Source: Streptomyces albireticuli (GTDB lineage: Bacteria > Actinomycetota > Actinomycetes > Streptomycetales > Streptomycetaceae). Taken from it: DNA of 64,000 bases. The position numbers and the translations under genes are program-made. The stretch lies in assembly GCF_021228125.1 (NCBI RefSeq), contig NZ_JAJQQS010000008.1, positions 124,001 through 188,000 on the forward strand, in the 5' to 3' direction. Position 1 is the first letter of the stretch. Every line of letters begins with the position of its first letter. The notes beneath the pieces were generated by a model. That model had not been told where the DNA came from. It saw nothing but the letters and a program-made list of their open reading frames with translations, and ran no database searches. Positions 1 through 7,940 of this stretch are shown here, in pieces.

Positions 1-715
1 CGGTGGCCAGCGGGCCGGTGCGGTGACCGATGCAGTGGCGCATCAGCGCGTCCACGGTCTCCGGCCCGGCGCGGCCCTCACGCACCACCTCGATGGCGTC
101 GTTGAGCATCCGGTGCAGCAGCCGGCTGGTGACGAAGCCGGGGCCGTCGCCGACGACGATGCCCTCGCGGCCCAGCCCGGCGAGCAGCTCCCGGACGGCC
201 GTGGCGGCCCCGGCGCCGCTGCGCGGGCCGAGGATCACCTCCACCGTCCGGATCAGGTACGCCGGGTTCATGAAGTGCACACCGACGAGGTCCCCGGGGT
301 GCGGCACGGCGTCGGCCATCTCCTCGATGGGCACCCCCGAGGTGTTGCTCACCAGAAGGGTGCCGGGGCGCACCGCCGCCGCGAGCTCCGCGAGCACCGC
401 GGCCTTCTCCTTCGGGTCCTCGGTGACCGCCTCGATCACGGCGGCCGCCCCGGCGGCGGCGCCCGGCGTGCCCGCGGTGGTCAGCTCGCCGGGGCTCACC
501 CCGGCGGGCAGCGCGCCCATCATCCGGGCCGTGCGCAGGTGCAGCCCGATCCGCTCGGGGGCGGTGGCGCACGCCTCGGGGGAGTGGTCGATCAGTCTGA
601 CCGGGTGGCCGTGGCCGACGGCGAGCGCGGCGATGGCCGTGCCCATGACGCCCGCGCCCACCACGACGAGCGGGTCCTTCGCGATGTTGTCGGTGCTGTC
701 GGTGTTGTCGGTCAC
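1..715 (-). CDS. 3-hydroxyacyl-CoA dehydrogenase homologue, methoxymalonyl-ACP pathway type (partial)
   Basis: This is the N-terminal 238 codons of an NAD-dependent 3-hydroxyacyl-CoA dehydrogenase; the C-terminus lies beyond the window. The GTG start at 715 has a good ribosome site (GGGAGG) a few bases upstream. A Rossmann motif VVVGAGVMGTAIA sits near residues 15-27. The conserved segments NTSGVPI, GVHFMNPAY and GDGPGFVTSRLL are all recognisable. Relatives (FkbK type) oxidise the glyceryl-ACP-derived intermediate on the way to hydroxy/methoxymalonyl-ACP. Because module 6 of the PKS is predicted to use methoxymalonyl-ACP and an FkbG/MdmC-like methyltransferase lies at the other end, that role is favoured over fatty-acid or butyrate metabolism. 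The family assignment is secure; the pathway is inference. Confidence 0.8.
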   Translation of the reverse strand, partial: MTDNTDSTDNIAKDPLVVVGAGVMGTAIAALAVGHGHPVRLIDHSPEACATAPERIGLHLRTARMMGALPAGVSPGELTTAGTPGAAAGAAAVIEAVTEDPKEKAAVLAELAAAVRPGTLLVSNTSGVPIEEMADAVPHPGDLVGVHFMNPAYLIRTVEVILGPRSGAGAATAVRELLAGLGREGIVVGDGPGFVTSRLLHRMLNDAIEVVREGRAGPETVDALMRHCIGHRTGPLAT

Positions 716-1046
716 CGGACCTCCCTGTTCCCCGGGGCGCCGACGGGAAAATGGGGCGCCTCCGGCCAGTGCCCTCTTCCGGGCGCCATTCACAGCAACA
801 ATTCGGGATTCTCTCCCGGGGCATTCGCGTGATCCATGAATCCGGAAGGGACTGTGTCATCTCATGGCGAAGGCGGTGGCGGAGCCCCTCGGGAATGCAA
901 TGCGAGGAGGTTGTACGGGATTTGCTCGGCGGCCGGGAACTATGTCATCTCACGCTTGCCGTATTCGCTGGCCGCCGCTTAGCGTGCGCCCCTCCGACCC
1001 CGCCTGGGCGTCATTCACGTGGACCGCACCCTATGAAGGGTTTCGC
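716..1046. promoter_or_regulatory. Divergent intergenic region between dehydrogenase and resistance glycosyltransferase
   Basis: These 331 bases without a gene lie between divergent genes. They contain two copies of a TRTGTCATCTCA-like box, at 853 and 941, 88 bp apart, both reading toward the glycosyltransferase. The second copy abuts a recognisable promoter, listed separately. The first has no -35/-10 pair behind it and may be an upstream activator site. No convincing promoter was found for the leftward gene. Confidence 0.5.
941..985 (+). promoter_or_regulatory. Predicted promoter with TRTGTCA box, for the macrolide glycosyltransferase
   Basis: The box TATGTCA (941-947) is followed after 8 bp by -35 TTGCCG (956-961), an 18-bp spacer and -10 TAGCGT (980-985). 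The ATG lies at 1047. The same box-to-(-35) spacing occurs before the acyltransferase and the P450. Confidence 0.6.
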
Positions 1047-2261
1047 ATGGCTCATATCGCTTTCTTCATCCTCCCTGTCGCCGGGCATGTGAATCCGACG
1101 CTGGGCGTGGCCGAGGAGCTGGTCGCCCGCGGGCACCGGGTGACCTACGCGCTGCCCGAGGGGATCGCGGACCGCGCCGTGCGCGTGGGCGCCGACGTCG
1201 TCACGTACCCCCTGGACAAGGAGCGGTTCCTGGCGCAGATGGTGCCCCGGCAGGACGCCGACGCCTATACGGACGAGGGCGAGTTCCTCAGCGTCCTGGA
1301 GTGGCTGCTGGACATGACCCGCGTGACGATGCCGCTGCTGGAGCCGCACTTCGCCGCGGACCGCCCCGACGTGATCGTCAACGACCCGTCCTCGCTGTGG
1401 ACGGGCCGGCTGCTCGCCGACCGCTGGGACATCCCCGTCATCCGCAGCACCCCGACCTACGCGGCCAACGAGCACTGGTCGCTGCATCCGCCCGTCGACT
1501 CGGCCGAGCCGCCGGACGACCCCGAGCTGCACGACCTGCTCGCGCGGATCGGGCGGCTGCTGGAGGAGGAGGGCGCCAAGGGCGACCTCGCCGCCTTCAC
1601 CGAGGTGCTCCACGGCGGGCCCGCCCTGCTCTACATGCCGCGCTCCTTCCAGTACGCGGGCGACACCTTCGACGACCTGCACCACTTCGTCGGCCCGTGC
1701 TCGCCCAAGGCCGCCTTCCACGGCACGTGGGAGCCGCCGGGCGACGACAGGCCGCTGGTCATGGTGAGCCTCGGCACGCTCTACAACGAGCGCCCGGAGT
1801 TCTTCCGCACCTGTGTCGAGGCGTTCCGCGACGAGCCGTGGAACATCGTCCTGGTGCTCGGCGGCGGCCTCACCCCGGAGCAGCTCGGCCCGGTGCCGGA
1901 CAACGTCCAGGTGCGCGACTTCGTCCCGCACGGCGACGTCCTGCCGCACGCGTCCCTCGTGGTGAACCACGGCGGGATGAGCACGGCCATGGACGCCTTC
2001 TCGCACGGCGTCCCCGTGCTGGCGGTGCCCGTGATGCCCGAGCCGCGGGCCACGGCGCGCCGGATCACCGAACTCGGGCTCGGCGCACGGCTGCTCACCT
2101 CCGAGGTGACCGCACAGACCCTGCGGGACACCGCGCGCCGGGTGCTGGCCGACCCCGGGATCCACGACCGGCTGCGTGCGATGGGGGAGCGGATCAAGGA
2201 GGCCGGCGGCGCGGCCGCGGCGGCCACGGCCGTCGAGGGGCTGCTGCCGGCCGGGTCCTGA
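1047..2261 (+). CDS. Macrolide-inactivating glycosyltransferase (MGT family, GimA/OleD-like)
   Basis: This is a GT1-family glycosyltransferase of 404 residues. The N-terminal acceptor domain opens with the typical FFILPVAGHVNPTLGVAEEL. The C-terminal nucleotide-sugar motif is NHGGMSTAMDAFSHGVPVLA (about residues 308-327). Relatives in macrolide producers transfer glucose to the 2'-OH of the amino sugar and inactivate the antibiotic inside the cell; the spiramycin producer carries GimA. A self-resistance role is therefore inferred here. It differs from the pathway glycosyltransferase at 61.6 kb, which has a P450-like helper gene beside it. The ATG at 1047 has GAAGGG six bases upstream and gives the normal family N-terminus. 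It probably forms an operon with the epimerase and transaldolase-like genes. Transfer of a pathway sugar cannot be excluded. Confidence 0.8.
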   Translation: MAHIAFFILPVAGHVNPTLGVAEELVARGHRVTYALPEGIADRAVRVGADVVTYPLDKERFLAQMVPRQDADAYTDEGEFLSVLEWLLDMTRVTMPLLEPHFAADRPDVIVNDPSSLWTGRLLADRWDIPVIRSTPTYAANEHWSLHPPVDSAEPPDDPELHDLLARIGRLLEEEGAKGDLAAFTEVLHGGPALLYMPRSFQYAGDTFDDLHHFVGPCSPKAAFHGTWEPPGDDRPLVMVSLGTLYNERPEFFRTCVEAFRDEPWNIVLVLGGGLTPEQLGPVPDNVQVRDFVPHGDVLPHASLVVNHGGMSTAMDAFSHGVPVLAVPVMPEPRATARRITELGLGARLLTSEVTAQTLRDTARRVLADPGIHDRLRAMGERIKEAGGAAAAATAVEGLLPAGS

Positions 2262-2364
2262 GGAGCGGACAGGGCGTACGGGCGTCCGTAACCGCCGCCC
2301 GTACGGTCTCCCTCCACCGCGCCCTTCGCCCGCCCCTCCGAGCACCGGGACGACACACGCCATC

Positions 2365-2973
2365 ATGCGCATCACCGAAACGGCCGTCCGCGACGCGTAC
2401 CGCATCGAGCCGGAGCCGATCTCCGACCACCGGGGCACCTTCCACGAGGGACTCCGCCACAGCGCGCTGCGGGCGGCCACCGGCCACGACTTCCGCGTCC
2501 GGCAGGTCAACTTCACCGTCTCCGGGCGCAATGTGCTGCGCGGCATCCACGGCACCACGATGCCGCCGGGTCAGGGGAAGGTCCTCACCTGTGTGCGGGG
2601 CGCCGCGCTCACCGCGGTCGTCGACCTCAGGGTGGGCTCGCCCACCTTCGGGCACCACGACACGCTCCGGCAGGACGCCGGCTCGGGCACCGCCGTGTAC
2701 GTGCCCGACGGCCTCGGCCTCGGCTACGTCGCGCTCACCGACGACACCTGCATGAACTACCTGTGCACGGAGGAGTACGTGCACGGCACCATCATCGACG
2801 TCGACGCCCTCGACCCCGCGCTGGCGCTGCCCTGGGGCCTGACGGAACCCCCGGTGCGGTCGGCCAGGGACGCGGCCGCGCCGACCCTGGCCGCCGCCGC
2901 GGCGGCCGGGATCCTGCCCACGTACGAGCAGTGCCTGCGGGCGTACCGGGATCCGTCGCCCCCCTCGGGCTGA
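2365..2973 (+). CDS. dTDP-4-keto-6-deoxyhexose 3-/3,5-epimerase (RmlC-like)
   Basis: This 202-residue protein belongs to the RmlC cupin family, which epimerises dTDP-4-keto-6-deoxyhexoses at C3 and/or C5. The catalytic His is in VLRGIHGTTMPPGQGK together with the conserved Lys; the Tyr lies in the CMNYLCTEEY segment, and the family tail DALDPALALPW is present. In this cluster it could supply the 5-epimerisation for L-mycarose (TylCVII role), which fits the 2,3-dehydratase at 9.8 kb. Monoepimerases of D-allose-type sugars (TylJ/ChmJ) look very similar, so regiochemistry cannot be read. The gene starts 103 bp after the glycosyltransferase and precedes the transaldolase-like gene by 52 bp. Confidence 0.82.
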   Translation: MRITETAVRDAYRIEPEPISDHRGTFHEGLRHSALRAATGHDFRVRQVNFTVSGRNVLRGIHGTTMPPGQGKVLTCVRGAALTAVVDLRVGSPTFGHHDTLRQDAGSGTAVYVPDGLGLGYVALTDDTCMNYLCTEEYVHGTIIDVDALDPALALPWGLTEPPVRSARDAAAPTLAAAAAAGILPTYEQCLRAYRDPSPPSG

Positions 2974-3025
2974 GCGTCACCGCACCCGACCCAAGGCTCG
3001 AACGGACCCGACCGGAGGCGAAGGC

Positions 3026-4108
3026 ATGAGACACCGGACCCGGCCCGCCGCCATGCTGGAGGCCGAGGGGGTCTCCCTGTGCGCGGAGGGACTGACCCGG
3101 GAGCCGGAGTGCCCCGGACGGCTGGCGGAGCTGATGGCGGAGACCGGCCTGTGCGGCGCCTCCTCCCGGCTCGCGGCCGTCACCGAGGGCGTCCGCAAGG
3201 GCGGGGCCTACGGCGCGCACCTGGCCGACCTGGCGGTACGTCAGGTGCCCGTCGGCGAGGCCGTGCGCGGCCTGCTGAACCGGGACGCGCGGGCCGCCTG
3301 CGACTCCCTGCTGGCGCTGCACCGGGAGAGCGGCGGCCGCTACGGCTGGGTGTTCGTGCCCCTGGACCCGTACGCCGGGGGCGGGCGCGCGGTGGCGGAG
3401 GCCGCGGCCACGCGCTGGGCGGTGGACCGCCCCAACCTGGTGCTCGGCACCCATCTCGCGGCCGGCGGGGCGGGGCTGATCGGCGATCTGCTGGCCCGGG
3501 GCATCGGCGTCGACGTGCGGTCGGTGTTCTCGCCCGAACAGTTCGACACCGTCTTCGCGATGTACCTGACCGGCCTGGAGCGGGCCCGGGACGACGGGCA
3601 CGACCTCTCCGGGATCCACTGCGCGGTCTCGTTCCCGCTGCGCGTGCTGGACGAGACGATCGCCGGCCGGATCGGTGCCGCGGCCCGGCGGCGGGACTGG
3701 GCGGTGGCGGTCGCTCGGCTGGCGCACCACCGCCGCGAGGAGCTGATGGCCGGCCCCCGCTGGCGCGCCCTGACCAGGGCGGGGGCCCGGCCGCTGCACT
3801 TCGTGTGGTCCTCCTACGGCGCTCCGGTGCCGGAAGGCGTGCGGTACATCGAGGAGTTGGTGGCCTGGAACAGCGTCTCCTCGGCCGGGCTCGACGTGCT
3901 GCGCGCGCTGGGCAGCCGCGCCGCGCTGCGCGGCGACACCGTCAGCGGCATGGAGGCGGCCTCCCGGGATGTGCTGGCCGCGCTCGGCCGCGCGGGCGTC
4001 GACATCCGGGCCCTGGGCGCCGAGTTGCAGGAGACACAGCTCGCGGCGGCCCGCGCCGAGTGGACAGAGCTGCACAGGACGGTCGAGGCCGCGCTGAAGT
4101 ACGTCTGA
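3026..4108 (+). CDS. Transaldolase-like protein lacking the catalytic lysine
   Basis: This 360-residue protein is collinear with actinobacterial transaldolases over almost its whole length: ADLAVRQVPVGEAVR, WAVDRPN, FAMYLTGLERARDDGHDLS and GDTVSGMEAA all have clear counterparts. The active site is lost. The IKIPAT segment holding the Schiff-base lysine reads VLGTHLA, with Gly at about residue 141 in the lysine position. The N-terminal WLDDLSR is CAEGLTR and the TTNPSIF segment is GASSRLA. Normal transaldolase chemistry is therefore unlikely. The ATG at 3026 is preceded by GGAGG at good distance. It is the last gene of the glycosyltransferase-epimerase operon. A role in sugar handling, regulation or scaffolding is open; I cannot assign a function. 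Confidence 0.72.
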   Translation: MRHRTRPAAMLEAEGVSLCAEGLTREPECPGRLAELMAETGLCGASSRLAAVTEGVRKGGAYGAHLADLAVRQVPVGEAVRGLLNRDARAACDSLLALHRESGGRYGWVFVPLDPYAGGGRAVAEAAATRWAVDRPNLVLGTHLAAGGAGLIGDLLARGIGVDVRSVFSPEQFDTVFAMYLTGLERARDDGHDLSGIHCAVSFPLRVLDETIAGRIGAAARRRDWAVAVARLAHHRREELMAGPRWRALTRAGARPLHFVWSSYGAPVPEGVRYIEELVAWNSVSSAGLDVLRALGSRAALRGDTVSGMEAASRDVLAALGRAGVDIRALGAELQETQLAAARAEWTELHRTVEAALKYV

Positions 4109-4348
4109 CGGATTTTTCCGGCGCGGCGTGCCGCGCGAAGGCGGGCGAAGGGGACGAAAGGGCGAGGAGAATTCGGCGGGAAAGGGTGGCGGTGGGCAGG
4201 GGAGAGGCGAGGGGAAGGTAAAAACCGGTTTACGGACCGGTTATCAACGGCTCGTGTGCGGTGGCAAATTGCGCTGGACGCATCCGCCGGGGGTGTAATA
4301 ACCTGTTCTGGAATTCGTAAAGTCTGCGGGACGGGGGCACTCTACGGC
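4109..4348. promoter_or_regulatory. Upstream region of the pathway activator with inverted repeat
   Basis: Just after the transaldolase-like gene is a short hairpin GCGCGG-CGTG-CCGCGC (4121-4136), possibly a weak terminator. At 4223-4242 is the inverted repeat AACCGGT-N6-ACCGGTT in an A/T-richer patch, about 107 bp before the activator start. It resembles the paired AAACCGG/CCGGTTT half-sites bound by gamma-butyrolactone receptor repressors (ARE boxes), but the match is loose. No clear -35/-10 was identified. Confidence 0.4.
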
Positions 4349-6301
4349 ATGAGCGGCCTGGATTCTCGTGACGAGGCGGACGGGGAAAAACAGGCGGAGG
4401 ATGCTCTCGCCTTCCTCGAATTCGTCGCCCGGACCGCCCCCCGAGGCGAATACGACCGGCTCATGGCACGGGCGGAGCGCGAAGGCGCCAGCGAGGCGCG
4501 GATGCGCCGCCTGGAGCGGTTCAACCGGCTTGCCCTCACCGCCCAGTCGATGATCGAGTACCGCCGTGACCGCGAGGCCGAGCTCGCCGCCCTCGTCGAC
4601 GCCGCGCATGAATTCGTCGGCGCCCGAAACGACCGGGAGCTGCTCGATTCCGTCACCCGCCGCGCCCGGCTCCTCCTCAAACTGGACGTCGCCTACATCA
4701 GCCTGCACAAGGACGGCGAGGACGACACGGTCGTGCAGAGCGCCGACGGCGCCGCCGACGCCCTCACCGTGGGCTTCCGGGTCCCCTCCGGCGGCGGCCT
4801 GGGCAGCATGGTGCGCGCCCGCCGCGCCCCGTTCTGGACCTCCGACTACCTGGCCGACCCCAGCATCCCGCACGACGAGGCGATCGACGACCTCGTCCGC
4901 GCCGAGGGCTTACGCGCCATACTGGGCGCCCCGCTGCGGGTGGGCGAGGACCACATGGGCGTCCTCTACGCCGCCGACCGCCAGGTCCGCCACCTCACGC
5001 CCAACGAGGTGACGCTCCTGTGCTCGCTCGCCGACCTCGCCGCCGCCTCCCTTTCGCGCATACGCCAGAACGACCGGCTCCGCGAGGACAACGGCCGCCT
5101 CCGCGAAGAAGCGTGGGAGGCCCGCACGGCCCTCGCCGACACCCGGAGGGCCTCGGAGCTCCAGTCCCACCTGCTCGCCCTCGTGCTCAACGGCCGCGGA
5201 CTGGACGCCCTGTTGTCGACGGCCGCCGGAGCCCTCGGCGGCGGCGCGGGCGTCTGCGGCCCCCTCGGCGAACCCCTCGCCGAGCACGGGCGGCTCCGCC
5301 CCCTCGCCCGCGCCGATGTGCGCTCCGCCTGCCGCACGGCCGCCGACACCGGCCGGCCCGTACCCGTGCAGACCGGCTTCTGGGTGGTCCCGCTCCAGCC
5401 GGGGGCCCGGGACGCCGGCTTCCTGCTGGCGGACCTCGGCCGCGAGGCCGGCCACGGCGCCGTCCCGATGCTCCTCGTCGTCTCCCGCGCCTGCGCCCTG
5501 CACCTGCGGATGCAGCGCAGCGAGGCCCCCAAGGACCGCGGCTGCCAGGAGTTCTTCGACGATCTGGTCGGCGCCCCGCGCTCCCCGGAACTCCTGCGCG
5601 AGCGCGCCCTGATGTTCTCCCTGCGCTTCCGCCGCCCGCACGTCGTCCTGGTCGCCTCCGGCCCCAAGCGCCTCCGGGCCCTGGTCGAGGCCCACGCCTC
5701 GGCCTACGCCCAGGAGCGCGAGGGACTGTGCAGCGTGCGCGACGGCTCCGTCGCCCTGCTGATCCCCGGTGACGACCCCGTGGCCGTGGGGCAGACCGCC
5801 ACCGAGGAGCTCTCCACACTGCTGGGGCACCCGGTGACCGTCGGCGCCGCCGGACCCGCCACCACCGTCGACGCCATCGCCGACGCCCACCGCGAGGCCG
5901 CGCAGTGCCTGGAGACGCTCCGCGCCCTGGGTGGTGACGGCGGCACCGCCTGCGCCTCCGACCTGGGCTTCCTCGGCATGCTCCTGGCCGAGGAGAACGA
6001 CATCCCGGGCTACATCGACCAGACCATCGGCCCCGTCGTCGACTACGACACCCACCGCTTCACCGACCTCATCCCCACCCTCCGGGTGTACCTGGAGGCG
6101 GGCCGGAGCCCCACCCGGGCCGCGGAGACCCTGCGCGTCCACCCCAACACGGTGTCGCGCCGGCTGGAGCGCATCACCCAGCTCCTGGGCGAGGAGTGGC
6201 AGAACCCCGAGCGGGTGCTCGACATCCAGCTCGCCCTGCGGCTCTACCAGGTGCGCTCCGCGCTGTCCTCGCGCCGCGCCTTCCGGGCACTGCCCGACTG
6301 A
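4349..6301 (+). CDS. GAF/PucR-type transcriptional activator (SrmR/AcyB2-like), TTA-containing
   Basis: This 650-residue regulator has an N-terminal helical region, a GAF-like sensor (about residues 85-235), a middle domain of the PucR/CdaR type and a C-terminal helix-turn-helix (RSPTRAAETLRVHPNTVSRR, about residues 588-607). This layout matches SrmR of spiramycin and AcyB2 of carbomycin, which activate 16-membered macrolide clusters. Codon 188 is TTA (4910-4912), so translation probably depends on the bldA tRNA and hence on development. The ATG at 4349 was chosen because the upstream in-frame stretch has no ribosome site or family similarity. It lies near the acyltransferase gene, as acyB2 lies beside acyB1. 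It is the leading candidate to bind the TRTGTCA boxes; that is inference. Confidence 0.85.
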   Translation: MSGLDSRDEADGEKQAEDALAFLEFVARTAPRGEYDRLMARAEREGASEARMRRLERFNRLALTAQSMIEYRRDREAELAALVDAAHEFVGARNDRELLDSVTRRARLLLKLDVAYISLHKDGEDDTVVQSADGAADALTVGFRVPSGGGLGSMVRARRAPFWTSDYLADPSIPHDEAIDDLVRAEGLRAILGAPLRVGEDHMGVLYAADRQVRHLTPNEVTLLCSLADLAAASLSRIRQNDRLREDNGRLREEAWEARTALADTRRASELQSHLLALVLNGRGLDALLSTAAGALGGGAGVCGPLGEPLAEHGRLRPLARADVRSACRTAADTGRPVPVQTGFWVVPLQPGARDAGFLLADLGREAGHGAVPMLLVVSRACALHLRMQRSEAPKDRGCQEFFDDLVGAPRSPELLRERALMFSLRFRRPHVVLVASGPKRLRALVEAHASAYAQEREGLCSVRDGSVALLIPGDDPVAVGQTATEELSTLLGHPVTVGAAGPATTVDAIADAHREAAQCLETLRALGGDGGTACASDLGFLGMLLAEENDIPGYIDQTIGPVVDYDTHRFTDLIPTLRVYLEAGRSPTRAAETLRVHPNTVSRRLERITQLLGEEWQNPERVLDIQLALRLYQVRSALSSRRAFRALPD

Positions 6302-6335
6302 CCCGGCCGACTCCCGACCGGCCCGGAGCCGGCCC

Positions 6336-6409
6336 GGGGCGCCCGTACGCCGGGCGCCCCGCCGGGCGTACGGGCGCCCCGCCGGGCGTACGGGCGCCCC
6401 GCCGGGCGT
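6336..6409. terminator. Bidirectional terminator and 20-bp tandem repeat
   Basis: The 20-bp unit GCCGGGCGTACGGGCGCCCC occurs at 6361-6380 and 6381-6400, with a truncated third copy running into the next stop codon. The segment 6336-6351 is the exact reverse complement of 6365-6380, giving a very stable 16-bp stem. It lies between convergent genes. Confidence 0.7.
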
Positions 6410-7563
6410 CAGACGGCGACCGGCTCGCGGAGACGGCCCACGCCCTGCGACAGCCGCAGCGCGTGCGCGATCGACGCCAGCGTCACATGCCGGTGCCACC
6501 CCTGGAACGAACGTCCCTCGAAGTCACGCATCCCCACCCCCACGCTCACCGCCCCGAAATCGGCGTCCACCCGGTCGGTCAGCATGGCCAGCCGCAGCAG
6601 CGGGCCCCGCCCCCACGAGGTGAGGTCGGTCAGCCACAGGTCCGCGGGGCGGCGCCGGTTGGCCCGCCACACCCCCATCAGCAACAGGGTCCGCTGCGGC
6701 AGCAGACCGGGCAGCACCACGGGCAGCGGGGTGACGAAACTGACCGAACCATGGCACTCCACCGGGTGGCTCAGCCGCTTCACCTGCTCCATCAGCGCCT
6801 GCGCGGGGGACGTCGCGGGCCGCCGGTCGACCTGCACCCGGCCGGCGGCGGGCGCCAGCGGCAACTCGGCCCCCACCCGCAGCATGAACGGCAGGCCCGC
6901 CGAGGTCAGCGTGCGCACCAGCGCGAGCGGCGGGGCCGCCCGTGCGTCCATCACCACCGGCCGGGCCACCGTACGGGTCTCCTGTGCGATCTCCGCCACC
7001 AGGTGGACGAGTTCCTCCTCCTCGCCGCGCGTGCCCAGCGGCCGGTCCGGATCGCCGTCCGGTGCCCCGCCCAGCGTCAGGTGCCAGCTCACGGGCGCCG
7101 ACAGCGCGTCGGAGGCCAGCCATAACCCGTGGCTGCGCTGGCAGGTCATCACCCGGCCCAGGTCCGGGACGAACCGCCGCCGCACACCCACCGAGTTCGC
7201 CCCGGTCTTCGACACCACCATCGGCCGGACCACCCAGGCGTCCGGGCGCAGGAAGTCGTCCGCGTAACGGGCCAGCGCGGCGCGCACCGGCCGCCAGTCC
7301 CAGGTCGAGGCGGCCACGAAGTGGTGCAGGCTCTGCGCCGCCGCCCCCTCGCCCACGAAGCTGGCGAGGTTGCGGGCCGTCTTGCGGCCACTGGCGGTGA
7401 GCAGCCCGCGGACGTACTGCTCACCCCTCCTGCGCTGGTCGGCGCGGCGCAGCGAACCCAGCAGCTCCGCGCAGGTACCGGTGACGAGCGAATCGAAGTC
7501 CGCGTCCCCGAGGGGACCGGCCGGGGAAACCGAGGGTTTCGGGCCGAACGGAGCAGTGATCAT
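6409..7563 (-). CDS. IS701-type DDE transposase-like protein, probably catalytically dead
   Basis: This 384-residue protein aligns with IS701-family transposases: an N-terminal helical region, then NSVGVRRRFVPDLGRVMTC and PVSWHLTLGG, which match the segments around the first catalytic aspartate, and VVMDARAAPPLALV around the second. The first aspartate motif (DDTG or DETG in active enzymes) is VSKTG here, so the triad is broken. I saw no terminal inverted repeats or target duplication. The gene sits between the activator and an acyltransferase, with a 12-bp palindrome next to its start. Codon 147 is TTA (7123-7125). It looks like a retained domesticated protein, perhaps a DNA-binding regulator, rather than a mobile element; this is inference. 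The ATG at 7563 has only a weak ribosome site. Confidence 0.75.
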   Translation of the reverse strand: MITAPFGPKPSVSPAGPLGDADFDSLVTGTCAELLGSLRRADQRRRGEQYVRGLLTASGRKTARNLASFVGEGAAAQSLHHFVAASTWDWRPVRAALARYADDFLRPDAWVVRPMVVSKTGANSVGVRRRFVPDLGRVMTCQRSHGLWLASDALSAPVSWHLTLGGAPDGDPDRPLGTRGEEEELVHLVAEIAQETRTVARPVVMDARAAPPLALVRTLTSAGLPFMLRVGAELPLAPAAGRVQVDRRPATSPAQALMEQVKRLSHPVECHGSVSFVTPLPVVLPGLLPQRTLLLMGVWRANRRRPADLWLTDLTSWGRGPLLRLAMLTDRVDADFGAVSVGVGMRDFEGRSFQGWHRHVTLASIAHALRLSQGVGRLREPVAV

Positions 7564-7940
7564 CGAGATCCCCCACAGCGCTGTGAATTTCCCGGTAAAG
7601 AGCTGTGGAGCAGCCTTGCGGAATTCCCGGCGCGCTCCCAGATAAGCGGATCACACTCTTCCCCGCCCCTTCCGGCCAGGACCGACCGTTCGGCCCGGAG
7701 ACCTGTCCGGGGGCACGAAACCCGGTGGGGAGCCCACCGGTTACCGGCCGTAGGAGGTGATCGCCCACCACATCGCGCTGCGCCGTGCCATCCCGGCGCT
7801 ACGTTCGGTGATTGCGGGCGGTGCGCGGGAACGGCCCGGCGGATAACGCCGCCACTGTGTCAGCTATGCCTTGTCGGCCCCGGTGTCCATGGCCTAGAAA
7901 TCCCCGACCATCCACGCTTTCGCCCGTCCCGAGGATCCCC
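7564..7940. promoter_or_regulatory. Divergent intergenic region, IS701-like gene and acyltransferase
   Basis: These 377 bases without a gene include a perfect palindrome CACAGCGCTGTG at 7574-7585, 11 bp before the IS701-like start, in a position suited to repression or autoregulation. The acyltransferase promoter at 7856-7900 is listed separately. Nothing recognisable was seen between about 7620 and 7850. Confidence 0.5.
7856..7900 (+). promoter_or_regulatory. Predicted promoter with TRTGTCA box, for the acyltransferase
   Basis: The box TGTGTCA (7856-7862) is followed after 8 bp by -35 TTGTCG (7871-7876), an 18-bp spacer and -10 TAGAAA (7895-7900). The gene starts at 7941. Confidence 0.6.

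Noticed and set aside
864..1046. Longer start for the macrolide glycosyltransferase at 864.
   Set aside because: It would run through the predicted promoter and adds about 61 residues unlike the family; the ATG at 1047 gives the standard N-terminus.
6336..6409. Short CRISPR-like array from the 20-bp tandem units.
   Set aside because: Units are directly adjacent without spacers and pair with an inverted copy; this is a terminator with tandem repeats.
6409..7563. Active insertion sequence.
   Set aside because: No terminal inverted repeats or target duplication were visible and the first catalytic aspartate is missing, so it is listed as a gene, not a mobile element.
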